From Acidithiobacillus ferrianus (GTDB lineage: Bacteria; Pseudomonadota; Gammaproteobacteria; Acidithiobacillales; Acidithiobacillaceae): a stretch of 64,000 bases of DNA. The position numbers were made by a program, and so were the translations under genes. Below are positions 46,667 to 56,132 of the stretch, in pieces. Every line of letters begins with the position of its first letter. Position 1 is the stretch's first letter. Under the pieces are notes generated by a model, which saw only the letters and a program-made list of their open reading frames with translations, was not told the DNA's origin and ran no database searches. The DNA lies in contig NZ_WNJL01000035.1 in the NCBI RefSeq assembly GCF_010378095.1, forward strand, positions 248,001-312,000, given 5' to 3'.

Positions 46667-47914
46667 ATGGGAGCTTTCAATACGGCGTTGAGTGGTCTGC
46701 AAGCGGCTAATTCCAACCTGCAGGTGCTGGGTAATAATATTTCCAACGCCAGCACGGTGGGTTTCAAAAGTTCCAATGCGCAATTCTCCGATGCCTATGC
46801 CGCCGCCCTGGCTACCACGGCGCCTACCCAGGGGCAGGTGGGTATCGGGACCCAGGTGCAGACGGTGGCCCAACAGTTTACCCAGGGGAGCATTCAGACG
46901 ACCAGTAATCCTCTGGATGTCGCTATCAGCGGCAACGGTTTTTTCCAGTTCAATTACAACGGCTCTACCGTGTATGGCCGCAATGGACAGCTGCAGTTGA
47001 GCTCGGGCGGGGTAATCGTGGACGGTAATGGTGGCGAACTGGTCGGCATTCAGGCGCGGAACGGCGCTCTCACCGGCGCGAGCGGACCGCTGACGGTCAG
47101 CCAGAACGCCTTGCCGCCACAGGCCACCTCGGGCCTCAGCCTCGGACTCAATCTGGATTCCAGCAACACGCCGATCAGTGGGGCGCTCAATATCAATGAC
47201 CCCAGCACTTACAACTATTCCACGTCAACCACGGTCTATGACAGCCTGGGGACCCCCCAGTTGCTGACAACGTACTACCAGCTTTCGGGGAGCACCTCCA
47301 GTGGCGAATCATGGAATGTGGCCTATTCGGCGACAGGAACCACGGGTGCCAGCGGTACGACTTCGGGTTTCATTTTTTCGGGTGCCAGCGCATTGCAGTT
47401 CAGTTCCACCGGACAACCACTGGGTAACGTCAGCGGGACCACGGTGGCCTTCCCATGGGCCGATGGTGCCAGTAACAATACCATCGCGATCAATTGCAGT
47501 GGCAGTACGAACTATAACTCCGCCAATGCGGTTATTACCGCCAACAGTAACGGCTATGGCGTCGGACAGCTTTCGGGCCTGTCCATCGATCCAGGCGGCA
47601 ATATCTTCGCGCGTTACAGTAATGGACAATCCCAAATTCTGGGGCAGATAACACTCACGCGCTTCGCAAACAATAATGGCTTGCAGAATTTGGGGAATAA
47701 TTATTTCGCGGAAACCTACGCTTCGGGTCAACCGCTGTCCGGCTCCCCTGGAAGCACCAATCTGGGCGTCTTGCAGTCTGGCGCGGTGGAACAGTCCAAC
47801 GTGAATTTATCGCAGTCGCTGGTCAACCTGATCGTGGCGCAGCAGGCCTATCAGGCAAATGCGCAGACGATCAAGACCCAGAATGCCGTGGACCAGACGT
47901 TGCTGAGTCTGTAA
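46667..47914 (+). CDS. flgE: FlgE, flagellar hook protein
   Basis: This 415-residue protein has the hook/rod N-terminus MGAFNTALSGLQAANSNLQV with GNNISNASTVGFKSSNAQF, a D1-D2 core with QGSIQTTSNPLDVAISGNGFFQ, and the C-terminal EQSNVNLSQSLVNLIVAQQ. It is the subunit of the flexible hook. Length is ordinary. Gly/Ser/Thr-rich middle domains are typical. It is 12 bases after flgD. Confidence 0.96.
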   Translation: MGAFNTALSGLQAANSNLQVLGNNISNASTVGFKSSNAQFSDAYAAALATTAPTQGQVGIGTQVQTVAQQFTQGSIQTTSNPLDVAISGNGFFQFNYNGSTVYGRNGQLQLSSGGVIVDGNGGELVGIQARNGALTGASGPLTVSQNALPPQATSGLSLGLNLDSSNTPISGALNINDPSTYNYSTSTTVYDSLGTPQLLTTYYQLSGSTSSGESWNVAYSATGTTGASGTTSGFIFSGASALQFSSTGQPLGNVSGTTVAFPWADGASNNTIAINCSGSTNYNSANAVITANSNGYGVGQLSGLSIDPGGNIFARYSNGQSQILGQITLTRFANNNGLQNLGNNYFAETYASGQPLSGSPGSTNLGVLQSGAVEQSNVNLSQSLVNLIVAQQAYQANAQTIKTQNAVDQTLLSL

Positions 47915-47929
47915 GGATAAGGGCGCGAT

Positions 47930-48670
47930 ATGGATTCCCTCTATATTGCCATGACCGGCGCCAAAGCCATTTTGCAGCGGCAAACGGTGACGGCCAACAA
48001 TCTCGCCAATGCGAATACCACCGGCTTTCGCGCCGATCAGGCACAATTCCGGGCGCTACCCGTCTATGGTCAGGGCCTCCCCACCCGGGCTTACACCGCG
48101 ACCGAAACCTCCAGTGTGGATTTTCAATCCGGTCCGGTGGTGCATACGGGGCGGCTGCTGGATGTGGCGGTCAATGGTCAGGGATGGCTTGCGGTGCAGG
48201 GTCCGGGTGGCCAGGAGGCTTACACGCGCGACGGCAATCTGCAGGTCAGCGGGCAAGGCATTTTGATGACGGCGACGGGTCACCCGGTGCTGGGTGTCAA
48301 CGGCGCGCCCATTTCTGTGCCCCCCATGCAATCCCTGGTGATCGGGGCCGACGGGGTGGTTTCCGGTGTCCCCGTGGGGAGTCCACCGAACGCGGTGATG
48401 GCCATCAACCAGATCAAGCTGGTGAATCCACCGGAGCAGACTTTGCGGAAAGGCGCGGATGGTCTCTTTCAGACCCGTGGCGGTAAACCGGTGCCGGAGA
48501 ATGCCAGCGTCGTGCTGGAGCCGGGCGCGCTGGAAGGCAGCAATGTCAATCCGGTGAACAGCATGATCCAGATGCTGCAAGACAGCCGTCAGTTTGAAAT
48601 ACAGACCAAGTTGATGCAGACCGTTTCGCAAGACCAGCGGAGCGCCACGCAATTGCTGGTGGTGCCATGA
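47930..48670 (+). CDS. flgF: FlgF, proximal rod protein
   Basis: This 246-residue protein starts [20 protein letters not shown] with [17 protein letters not shown], and has the FlgF region [28 protein letters not shown]. The end reads [22 protein letters not shown]. It forms the rod between FlgBC and FlgG. It is 15 bases after flgE and 19 before flgG. Confidence 0.96.
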   Translation: MDSLYIAMTGAKAILQRQTVTANNLANANTTGFRADQAQFRALPVYGQGLPTRAYTATETSSVDFQSGPVVHTGRLLDVAVNGQGWLAVQGPGGQEAYTRDGNLQVSGQGILMTATGHPVLGVNGAPISVPPMQSLVIGADGVVSGVPVGSPPNAVMAINQIKLVNPPEQTLRKGADGLFQTRGGKPVPENASVVLEPGALEGSNVNPVNSMIQMLQDSRQFEIQTKLMQTVSQDQRSATQLLVVP

Positions 48671-48689
48671 TAGACAGGAGAAAAGTCCA

Positions 48690-49475
48690 ATGATGCGATC
48701 CTTGTACGTGGCCGCCACCGGTCTGGAGGGCGAGCAAACCAAGATGGATGTCATCGCCAATAATCTGGCGAACGTGAATACCACCGGTTTCAAACAGTCC
48801 CGGGCGGTCTTCCAGGACTTGCTGTATCAAAATCTGCGGCAGCCTGGTGCGCAGTCTTCCCAGACCACGCAATATCCCTCCGGTCTGCAGTTGGGCACGG
48901 GGGTGCGCGTGGTCTCCACAGAACGGCTGATGACCCAGGGTAATCTTACCCAGACGGGTAACGCGCTGGACGTGGGTATCAACGGGCAGGGTTTCTTCCA
49001 GATCATGCAACCCAACGGCACGATCGCTTATTCCCGGGATGGCACCTTCCAGATGAATAATCAGGGGCAGTTGGTCACCTCCAATGGTTATCTCGTGCAG
49101 CCGCCGGTCACCATCCCGCCCAACGCCCAATCGGTGACCATCGGCAGCGATGGCACGGTGTCGGTGGTGTTGCCCGGACAGGCGCAGCCGCAGCAGGTGG
49201 GTACCATCCAGCTCGCCAATTTTATCAATCCCACGGGCCTGCAGAGCATCGGCGATAACCTGTACTTGCAGACCGGCTCTTCCGGCGCGCCCCAGACCGG
49301 TCAGCCGACCCTGAATGGTCTGGGTTCCGTGCAGCAGGGGTATCTGGAATCCTCCAATGTCAATGTGGTATCGGAACTGGTGAACATGATTTCCACCCAG
49401 CGCGCCTATGAGATCAACAGCAAGGCGGTGTCCACTTCGGATTCCATGCTGCAGTATCTCACCCAGAATCTTTGA
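48690..49475 (+). CDS. flgG: FlgG, distal rod protein
   Basis: This 261-residue protein starts [20 protein letters not shown] with [35 protein letters not shown], and ends [26 protein letters not shown]. These are diagnostic FlgG motifs, and the length is the family standard. It forms the distal drive-shaft rod across the P- and L-rings. Confidence 0.97.
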   Translation: MMRSLYVAATGLEGEQTKMDVIANNLANVNTTGFKQSRAVFQDLLYQNLRQPGAQSSQTTQYPSGLQLGTGVRVVSTERLMTQGNLTQTGNALDVGINGQGFFQIMQPNGTIAYSRDGTFQMNNQGQLVTSNGYLVQPPVTIPPNAQSVTIGSDGTVSVVLPGQAQPQQVGTIQLANFINPTGLQSIGDNLYLQTGSSGAPQTGQPTLNGLGSVQQGYLESSNVNVVSELVNMISTQRAYEINSKAVSTSDSMLQYLTQNL

Positions 49476-49484
49476 GGCGACGTG

Positions 49485-50240
49485 ATGCGAGCATGCTGCG
49501 GTGAACACATGATTCTGAACGGTTTCCTCGCAAAGGCGCGGCGTGGTGCAGTCCGTGCCGTCATGGCCGCCGGCTTGCTGCTCGGTCTCGGCGCCTGTGC
49601 CATGATGGAGAACCACCATAGCCTCAAGCCGTTGACGCCGCTGTCCATGCCGGCCGAGCCGGAGTCTCTGGCCGCGCACCCCGCCAATGGGGCTATCTGG
49701 CAGACGGGGACCAATGTTTCCCTGTTCAATGACAACCGGGCCAATCGCATCGGTGATCTCATCACGGTGCTGATTCAGGAGAACTCCAGCGCCTCCAATA
49801 ATACCAACACCGCCATCAACACCTCTGACTCGTTGAATGCGGCGCTGACGAATTTCTTTGGCATCACCCCCACCTTTGGCAGTGTGGCGGGTAATGCCTT
49901 CAGTCCCAGCATGGGGGCGACCAGCGGCCAGAAATATGGTGGTACCGGAGCCACGACGCAAAGTAATACCTTTACGGCGATGCTGGAGGTGACCGTGGTG
50001 CGGGTGCAGGGGAATGGCAATCTGGTGATTGAAGGGTCCAAAGAAGTGTTACTGAACGGCGGTCACGAATACATTCGGGTGGCCGGGGTCGTGCGGCCCG
50101 CGGATGTGACGCCGCAAAATACCATTCTCTCGACCCAGATTGCGGATGCGCGCGTGGAATATAGTGGTGACGGCAGTATTTATTCGGCGGCGCGGATGCC
50201 CTGGCTGGCGCGCTTTTTCCTATCGCTGTGGCCGTTCTAG
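49485..50240 (+). CDS. flgH: FlgH, L-ring lipoprotein
   Basis: This roughly 251-residue protein has a lipoprotein signal ending LLLGLGAC/A and FlgH motifs: NGAIWQTGTNVSLFNDNRANRIGDLITV, EVTVVRVQGNGNLVIEGSKEV, and RPADVTPQNTILSTQIADARVEYSGDG. It forms the outer-membrane L-ring around the rod. The leader before the lipobox is rather long (about 38 residues). An internal ATG at 49509 would shorten it. GAGG at the flgG stop lies 7 bases before ATG 49485. Confidence 0.94.
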   Translation: MRACCGEHMILNGFLAKARRGAVRAVMAAGLLLGLGACAMMENHHSLKPLTPLSMPAEPESLAAHPANGAIWQTGTNVSLFNDNRANRIGDLITVLIQENSSASNNTNTAINTSDSLNAALTNFFGITPTFGSVAGNAFSPSMGATSGQKYGGTGATTQSNTFTAMLEVTVVRVQGNGNLVIEGSKEVLLNGGHEYIRVAGVVRPADVTPQNTILSTQIADARVEYSGDGSIYSAARMPWLARFFLSLWPF

Positions 50241-50257
50241 TGGATACAGGTCCGATC

Positions 50258-51385
50258 ATGAGAACATGGCGTTGGAAACGGTTTCCGCTGATACTGCTCA
50301 CCGTGACGCTGGCGGCCGGATATCTGGCCGCAGCGCACGCGGAAACGGTGCGTAATCTGGTGACGGTCGGCGGCGTGCGCAGCAACCAGTTGGTGGGTTA
50401 CGGGCTGGTGGTGGGGCTGAACGGAACGGGCGATCAGGCGACCCAGGTGCCTTATACCACACAGTCCCTGCTCAACATGTTCCAGCGCCTCGGCATCAAT
50501 CTGCCGGCTGCCGTGGCCACCAATCTGCAACCCAAGGATGTGGCCGCCGTGATCGTGACCGCCCACCTGCCGCCCTTTGCGCAGCCTGGGCAGACCATCA
50601 ACGTCACGGTGTCGGCGGTCGGTAACGCCAGCAGCCTGGCGGGGGGAACCCTGCTGATGACGCCGTTGAAGGGTGCGGATGGGCAGACGTATGCCGTCGC
50701 CCAGGGCAATCTGATCGTCAGCGGTTTCGGGGCCAGCAGCAACGGCGCTTCGGCACAGGTCAACGTGACGACGGCTGGTACCATCCCCAACGGGGCGAAC
50801 GTGGAGCGCACGGTCACCAATGGATTCGACCGTGCCGGGCCCATGACCCTGGAACTGCATACCCCGAGCTTTACCACCGCAGCGCGGATTGCGGACGTCA
50901 TCAATCGGCAACTGGGCTACGGGATCGCCGAGGCGATGAACGCCGGGGAAGTGGTGGTGCAGGCGCCGGCATCCCCGGGGGCGCGGGTGACCTTCCTTTC
51001 CGAGATCGAGAATCTGGATGTCATCCCGGAAACCCCGCTTGCCAAGGTGGTCATTGATGCGCGCAGCGGAACCGTGGTGCTGGGCCAGAATGTGACCCTG
51101 GGCGCTTGTGCCGTCGCCCATGGCAGCCTTTCGGTCACCATCTCCCAGAAGTATCTGGTCAGTCAACCGAATCCGCTGGGGGCTGGACAGACCGTCGTCA
51201 TTCCGCAAGCCAGTGTGAACATTAAACAGTCCAACGCCAAGCTCCTGATGTTCAAACCAGGCGTCAGTCTGGAGGCCGTCGTGCGGGCTTTGAACGCGGT
51301 GGGTGCGACGCCCACCGACCTGATCGCCATACTGCAGGCCATGAAGGCCGCAGGCGCGTTGCATGCGCAACTGGAGGTGGTATGA
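50258..51385 (+). CDS. flgI: FlgI, P-ring protein
   Basis: This 375-residue protein starts MRTWRWKRFPLILLTVTL with a Sec signal ending AAAHA/E. It carries the FlgI signatures SNQLVGYGLVVGLNGTGDQ, PKDVAAVIVTAHLPPFAQPG and VVIDARSGTVVLGQNV. It assembles in the periplasm as the P-ring bushing with help from FlgA. The frame extends to 50228 inside flgH, but the signal begins at 50258. The stop overlaps flgJ (ATGA). Confidence 0.96.
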   Translation: MRTWRWKRFPLILLTVTLAAGYLAAAHAETVRNLVTVGGVRSNQLVGYGLVVGLNGTGDQATQVPYTTQSLLNMFQRLGINLPAAVATNLQPKDVAAVIVTAHLPPFAQPGQTINVTVSAVGNASSLAGGTLLMTPLKGADGQTYAVAQGNLIVSGFGASSNGASAQVNVTTAGTIPNGANVERTVTNGFDRAGPMTLELHTPSFTTAARIADVINRQLGYGIAEAMNAGEVVVQAPASPGARVTFLSEIENLDVIPETPLAKVVIDARSGTVVLGQNVTLGACAVAHGSLSVTISQKYLVSQPNPLGAGQTVVIPQASVNIKQSNAKLLMFKPGVSLEAVVRALNAVGATPTDLIAILQAMKAAGALHAQLEVV

Positions 51386-52353
51386 GCGGCCCCGTGAGTT
51401 TCAGCGCCAGTACCCGGGCGGTGGATGCCAATCCTAAGGCGGCGGCTGCGGCCGCCAGCGATGCCCTGAATTTCTCGGGTCTGGCGCGACTGCGCAGTGA
51501 TGCGCGGGCGCACGACCCTCAGTCTATCCTGGCGGTCGCCAAACAGTTTGAGGCGGTGCTGATGCAGCAAATGCTCTCGGCGATGTCCGCCACTTCATTC
51601 GGCTCCGATCTCACCGGGAAAAATGCCGGACCACTGTTTAAATCGTTGTTCAACCAGCAGATCGCGCAAACCGTCAGCCAGGGTCGGGGAATGGGTATCG
51701 CGCAGACGCTCGCCCAGGAAATCGCCAGCCGTTACCACTTGCACTGGGGTGAGGGTGGGAAGACGATGCCGACAGGCGCTGGAGGCGGAATGCCCGTTCC
51801 GGTGCGCAGCGCAACCGCCCAGTCACCCCTCACCGCCTCTATGCAATCCTGGGCCAAACCGTCGCAGACGCTGGTTCAGCAGGCTACCGCCTTTGTCGCC
51901 GCCATTCTGCCCGCCGTACAGTCCGCCGCGCGGAAACTGGGTGTCGCGCCCAAGGCCATCATCGCTCAGGCCGCTCTGGAAACCGGCTGGGGCAGTCATG
52001 TGGCGGGAAACAATCTCTTCGGCATAAAGGAGACGGATGGCTGGCCGGGGCCGTGGGTGCGCAGTGTGACGCACGAATTCGCGGATGGCGTGAATCAGGT
52101 GGAAACGGCCGCTTTCCGCGCCTATGGCAGTGTGACGGCCAGCGTGCAGAATTACGTCCATGTGTTGCTCGATAGTCCACGCTATCAGTCAGCGCTGGGG
52201 CAGGGAAGTAATGTCGCCGCTTTCGCGGCGGCGCTGCAGCGGGGCGGGTATGCCAGCGATCCACAATATGCCAGCAAGCTGGTGGCCGTGGCGGGCAGTC
52301 CATTGATGGATCAGGTGATGGCCGAATTTCCTCAAGACGCTGCCGGGGGCTAA
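51382..52353 (+). CDS. flgJ: FlgJ, rod-cap protein with peptidoglycan hydrolase domain
   Basis: This 323-residue protein has an N-terminal rod-binding domain (about 45-110; QFEAVLMQQMLSAMSATSF, GPLFKSLFNQQIAQ) and a C-terminal glucosaminidase-type domain (about 180-320; APKAIIAQAALETGWGSHVAGNNLFGIK with the catalytic Glu). It caps the rod and opens the wall for it. This dual-domain form is found in beta- and gammaproteobacteria. It is the last gene of the flgB operon, translationally coupled to flgI. Confidence 0.95.
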   Translation: MSGPVSFSASTRAVDANPKAAAAAASDALNFSGLARLRSDARAHDPQSILAVAKQFEAVLMQQMLSAMSATSFGSDLTGKNAGPLFKSLFNQQIAQTVSQGRGMGIAQTLAQEIASRYHLHWGEGGKTMPTGAGGGMPVPVRSATAQSPLTASMQSWAKPSQTLVQQATAFVAAILPAVQSAARKLGVAPKAIIAQAALETGWGSHVAGNNLFGIKETDGWPGPWVRSVTHEFADGVNQVETAAFRAYGSVTASVQNYVHVLLDSPRYQSALGQGSNVAAFAAALQRGGYASDPQYASKLVAVAGSPLMDQVMAEFPQDAAGG

Positions 52354-52378
52354 ACTCCGGCGGTTTTTGTGTCGTTAT
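52351..52378 (+). promoter_or_regulatory. Sigma-28-type promoter of the flgN-like/flgK/flgL genes
   Basis: TAAA (52351-52354, overlapping the flgJ stop), 16 bases, then GTCGTTAT (52371-52378). It matches the FliA consensus TAAA-N15-GCCGATAA at 4/4 and 5/8 with one extra spacer base. The -10 resembles the GCCGTTAT in front of fliC. It lies about 40 bases before the next gene. Confidence 0.5.
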
Positions 52379-52419
52379 AACGGAAAAGTGTATGTTTCCT
52401 GTGCGTGGGAGAGGGCGGC

Positions 52420-52782
52420 ATGAGCGAGGTGGTCCCAGAACGGGATGAACTGGAGATGGTGCGGACGTTGACCTCCTTGTTGCAGCAACAGAGGGTGTGG
52501 CTGGCGCATGCCGACTGGGGACAAGACCTGCCCGATGCGGAGCGGAGAAATTCCCTGGTTTGGCGTCTGTCGAGACTGCGTGCGGAAGTGACCGGGAACG
52601 CGGCATCCGCTCCGGATCTGAGTCAGGCGGTGTGCGGTTTGCAGGAAGCCTATAGCGAACTGGATCACGCCTTGCGCCTTGCCAGTGTGGTATTGCAGGA
52701 GGCACTGGCGCTTCTGCGGGGGCAGAACACCGCCGTATATGGTGATCACGCCAGTCCGGGCCGTTCCTTGGGGAGTGCGTAA
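52420..52782 (+). CDS. Second FlgN-like export chaperone
   Basis: This 120-residue helical protein (MSEVVPERDELEMVRTLTSL) has no membrane segment. It resembles FlgN in size and helix layout and ends LDHALRLASVVLQEALALLRGQNTAVYGDHASPG, close to the FlgN tail with its YG motif. A flgN is already present at 43202, so this is a paralogue or a dedicated FlgK/FlgL chaperone. It has a GGAGAGGG site 5 bases before ATG and ends one base before flgK. The family call is by pattern only. Confidence 0.65.
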   Translation: MSEVVPERDELEMVRTLTSLLQQQRVWLAHADWGQDLPDAERRNSLVWRLSRLRAEVTGNAASAPDLSQAVCGLQEAYSELDHALRLASVVLQEALALLRGQNTAVYGDHASPGRSLGSA

Positions 52783-52783
52783 G

Positions 52784-54793
52784 ATGTCGGGAATCAGCGG
52801 AGTCGTCAATACAGCGCTTACGGGATTGCAAGCCGCGCAAAATGCCTTACAGGTGACCGGCAATAACATCGCCAACGTCAACACGCCCGGTTATAGTCAG
52901 GAAAACGTAGTGCAGTCTACCACCACGCCCACTTTTGTGGGGGGGCAGTACTATGGCAACGGCACCCAGATCACGACGGTGCAGCGAAGCTACAGCAGTT
53001 TTTTGCAAGGGCAGGTATGGTCGGCGACCGCCAGCGCGAGTGGCCAAGCCACGCTTTCCAGTTCACTGCAACAGATCCTCGGGATACTCAATAACGGCGG
53101 CATCAGTTCGCAGGTCAGCCAGTTTTTTTCTGGCGTGGCACAGGTGGCGGCCAGTCCCAGCGACATGCCCGCGCGTCAGGGCATGCTCAGCAACGCCCAG
53201 AATCTCAGCCAGACCTTCCAGTCCCTCGGCCAGCAATTGCGCAGCATCGGCGCCGGCGTCAATCAGCAAATCGGCCAGGCGGTCACCCAGATCAATGACC
53301 TCAGCCAGCAGATCGCCCAGTTGAATGCGCAGATCTCCACGTTGCAGGGCGCGGGTAACGGTACCGCCAATGACCTTCTCGATCAGCGCGATCAACTCCT
53401 CACCCAGTTGAATGGTCAGGTGGGCGTGCAAGTGCTGCATCAGCGCAACAGTCAGATCAACGTCTACCTCAGCAACGGGCAGGTGCTGGTGGCGGGCAGC
53501 AAATCCTTCAACCTCAAGGCTCAGCCCGGTGCCTACAATCAGCAGACCATGGAGGTCGCCTACGCCAACAATGGCGCTATGATCAGTCATCACCTCAGCG
53601 GCGGTACCCTCGGTGGCCTGCTGCAGTTCCGCAGCCAGTCTCTCAACCCTGCCGAGAACGGCTTGGGACAACTGGCCGACGGCCTGTCGGCGGCCCTCAA
53701 CGCGCAGCAGGCGCAGGGGCTGAATCTCAACGGCAGCAGCGGCACGGCGCTCTTTGCCACGGGCGCTGTGCAGATCTTTGCCAATCAGGCGAATGCGGGT
53801 AGCGCGACCATCAGCGGCAGTATCACCAATGCCGCCGCGCTGACCGCCTCCGATTACATTCTGAAGGATGCGGGCGGCGGTAACTGGACGCTGGCGGATC
53901 GCGGCAGCGGACAGGTAGTGGCCACCACCAGCGGCAGCGTCAGCAGCGGCGTGACCACCTTGAACTTCGGGAGCTCAGGCTTCAGCGTCAGTGTCTCCGG
54001 CGCGGTCTCCGGCGATAGCTTTCTCATCGAACCCACCCGCCTGGGCGCCAGCGGTATGCAGACCGTGATGACCGATCCTTCGGGCATCGCCGCCGCCAGC
54101 CCCTATGTCAGTAGTCCAGGGCAAATGGTCAGCGGCAGCCTGACCAATACCAACCTCGGCAATATGACCCTGTCGGCGGGTCAGTATGTGAGTGGCATGG
54201 GCTCCGGTGCGGTGCTGGTCTCCGGGCTGGCCAGTTTCCCGACGCCATTGCAGGTCACCTTCACGCAGGGCGGGTCGGGCAATGCCGCCGTCAGTTTTCA
54301 GATCAGCTCGGGGAGTGGGGGCACCGGAATCATCGCCAGCGGTAGCGTTATCCTGAGTGGACCGGGCACCCGCATCGCCATTCAGAATCCCAATCCGCCC
54401 GGCGGTTACTGGCAGGTGAATCTCAGCGGCAGTCTGGCGGCATCGGGTGACGCCTTTACCCTCAGTCCCGGTGGCGTGGGTAGTAACGGCAATGCGCAGG
54501 CCATGGCCGCGCTGGCCACCGGCAAGACCATGAATAACGGTACTACGACCTTCAATGGCAGCGCGGCGCAATGGATCACGCAAATGGCCTCCCAGGCCGG
54601 ACAGGCGCAGACCAGTGCCCGGGCGCAAGCGGCGGTCCTGCAACAGGCCCAGGCTTCCCAGCAGTCGGTGTCCGGGGTTAACCTCAACCAGGAGGCCGCC
54701 AACCTGATCCTCTATCAGCAGAGCTATCAGGCCGCCGCCAAAGCCATTGCGGTGGGAAACACGCTGTTCGCGTCCCTCATTCAGGCCCTCTAA
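52784..54793 (+). CDS. flgK: FlgK, hook-filament junction protein 1
   Basis: This 669-residue protein starts MSGISGVVNTALTGLQAAQN with GNNIANVNTPGYSQENV. It has the FlgK block SQFFSGVAQVAASPSDMPARQGML, ANDLLDQRDQLLTQLN and the C-terminal SGVNLNQEAANLILYQQSYQAAAKAI. The first junction protein joins hook and filament. It is longer than E. coli FlgK (547) through a Gly/Ser-rich middle insertion (about 340-560). ATG 52784 is chosen by homology; the frame extends to 52679 within the upstream gene. Confidence 0.95.
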   Translation: MSGISGVVNTALTGLQAAQNALQVTGNNIANVNTPGYSQENVVQSTTTPTFVGGQYYGNGTQITTVQRSYSSFLQGQVWSATASASGQATLSSSLQQILGILNNGGISSQVSQFFSGVAQVAASPSDMPARQGMLSNAQNLSQTFQSLGQQLRSIGAGVNQQIGQAVTQINDLSQQIAQLNAQISTLQGAGNGTANDLLDQRDQLLTQLNGQVGVQVLHQRNSQINVYLSNGQVLVAGSKSFNLKAQPGAYNQQTMEVAYANNGAMISHHLSGGTLGGLLQFRSQSLNPAENGLGQLADGLSAALNAQQAQGLNLNGSSGTALFATGAVQIFANQANAGSATISGSITNAAALTASDYILKDAGGGNWTLADRGSGQVVATTSGSVSSGVTTLNFGSSGFSVSVSGAVSGDSFLIEPTRLGASGMQTVMTDPSGIAAASPYVSSPGQMVSGSLTNTNLGNMTLSAGQYVSGMGSGAVLVSGLASFPTPLQVTFTQGGSGNAAVSFQISSGSGGTGIIASGSVILSGPGTRIAIQNPNPPGGYWQVNLSGSLAASGDAFTLSPGGVGSNGNAQAMAALATGKTMNNGTTTFNGSAAQWITQMASQAGQAQTSARAQAAVLQQAQASQQSVSGVNLNQEAANLILYQQSYQAAAKAIAVGNTLFASLIQAL

Positions 54794-54803
54794 GGAGATC
54801 AAC

Positions 54804-56123
54804 ATGCGTGTCAGCACTTCCGAGATCTTTCAAAGCAGCTTGAGCGGCATGCTGAACCAGCAGAGCACATTGAACGCGCTCAGTCAGCAGCTTTCCACCG
54901 GCAATGCGTTGATCGATCCGGCGAGCAATCCGGTGGCCAATGCCCAGGTGCTCAACCTCAACAGTCAGATCGCCAGTCTTAGCAGCTATCAGCAGAGCAA
55001 TCAGTATGCCCAGCAGAACCTGCAACTGAGTTCCAGCACCCTGCAGGGGGTGGGTACCCTGGTTGATCAGGTGCGGCAACTGGCGGTGCAGATGAACAAC
55101 GCCACCGTCAGTCCCAGCGATTTGCAGAATGCGGTGACTACCATGCAGGGCAACTTGCAGCAACTGGTGCAGATGGCGAACACCCAGAATGCCAACGGCA
55201 CCTATATCTTTGCGGGTTCGCAATCGGGTGTTACGCCATTTCAGTTGCAGAGTAATAACCAGGTGCAGTATTTGGGCGATTCCGGCCAAAAAAACCTGGA
55301 GATTGGACCGGGGCTGACGGCGCCGGTGTCGCAGGCGGGAAATTCGGTTTTTATGAATATCCCGGCGGGAAATGGCAGTTTTACGGTGACGGCGTCGAGC
55401 GGCAACTACCAGATTCCGACGGGCGGCACCGCCACCGATGTGGGGACCACCACTCTGGGACCGGGAAGCGTTTTGAACCAGGCCGCCGCCAACGCCGCGT
55501 TCGTGGCGGATGGCGCGCAGTATCAGGTGACGATCAGCAATAACGGCTCCAGCGGACTGACCTATAGTGTGAGCAGCGGCACGGGGCAGGTGGGTTCATC
55601 GGGCTGGAGCGGCAGTTCCGGGACGGTGGTCTCCGGCAGCTACGCGCCGGGCCAGAGCATAGCCATTCCCAGCGCACCCGGAGGCAGCCCCTTTATCAGC
55701 GTGCCCGCCAACGGACAGCCGGGCATCGGGCAGAGCGCTGCGTTTACCCTCGCCGCCGCTCAGCCGCAAAGCCTGTTTCAGACGTTTAGTAACCTCATCA
55801 CGGCCTTTCAGGGGGGCGGTGGATCGCCGGGCGCCAACACACGACGCGCCCAGGATATCAGCAATGTTCTCGCCAATCTCGATCAGTCGCAAACCACTCT
55901 GCTCAGCGTTCAGAGCGGGATCGGATCACAGTTGCAGCAGGCGCAGAGCGTGCAGACGCTCAACGCCAATCTGACCCAGCAGTTTCAGACCACCCAGGGT
56001 AATCTGGCGGATATCAGCTACCCGCAAGTGATCACCCAGTTTCAACAGAGCACCACCGCTTTGCAGGCGGCGCAAAAGGCCTTTGCGCAGGTGCAGGGGT
56101 TGAGTTTGTTCAACTATATTTGA
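54804..56123 (+). CDS. flgL: FlgL, hook-filament junction protein 2
   Basis: This 439-residue protein starts MRVSTSEIFQSSLSGMLNQQ, with LSTGNALIDPASNPVANAQVLNL (the flagellin-like N-terminal helix), GTYIFAGSQSGVTPF and the C-terminal SYPQVITQFQQSTTALQAAQKAFAQVQGLSLFNYI. It is longer than E. coli FlgL (317) because of a Gly/Ser-rich middle. TAAGGAGAT precedes ATG 54804, 10 bases after flgK. Confidence 0.95.
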   Translation: MRVSTSEIFQSSLSGMLNQQSTLNALSQQLSTGNALIDPASNPVANAQVLNLNSQIASLSSYQQSNQYAQQNLQLSSSTLQGVGTLVDQVRQLAVQMNNATVSPSDLQNAVTTMQGNLQQLVQMANTQNANGTYIFAGSQSGVTPFQLQSNNQVQYLGDSGQKNLEIGPGLTAPVSQAGNSVFMNIPAGNGSFTVTASSGNYQIPTGGTATDVGTTTLGPGSVLNQAAANAAFVADGAQYQVTISNNGSSGLTYSVSSGTGQVGSSGWSGSSGTVVSGSYAPGQSIAIPSAPGGSPFISVPANGQPGIGQSAAFTLAAAQPQSLFQTFSNLITAFQGGGGSPGANTRRAQDISNVLANLDQSQTTLLSVQSGIGSQLQQAQSVQTLNANLTQQFQTTQGNLADISYPQVITQFQQSTTALQAAQKAFAQVQGLSLFNYI

Positions 56124-56132
56124 GGGCGGGAG

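Noticed and set aside
48546-49961. 471-codon frame antisense to flgG/flgH
   Set aside because: His/Gly/Arg-rich shadow of clear flagellar genes.
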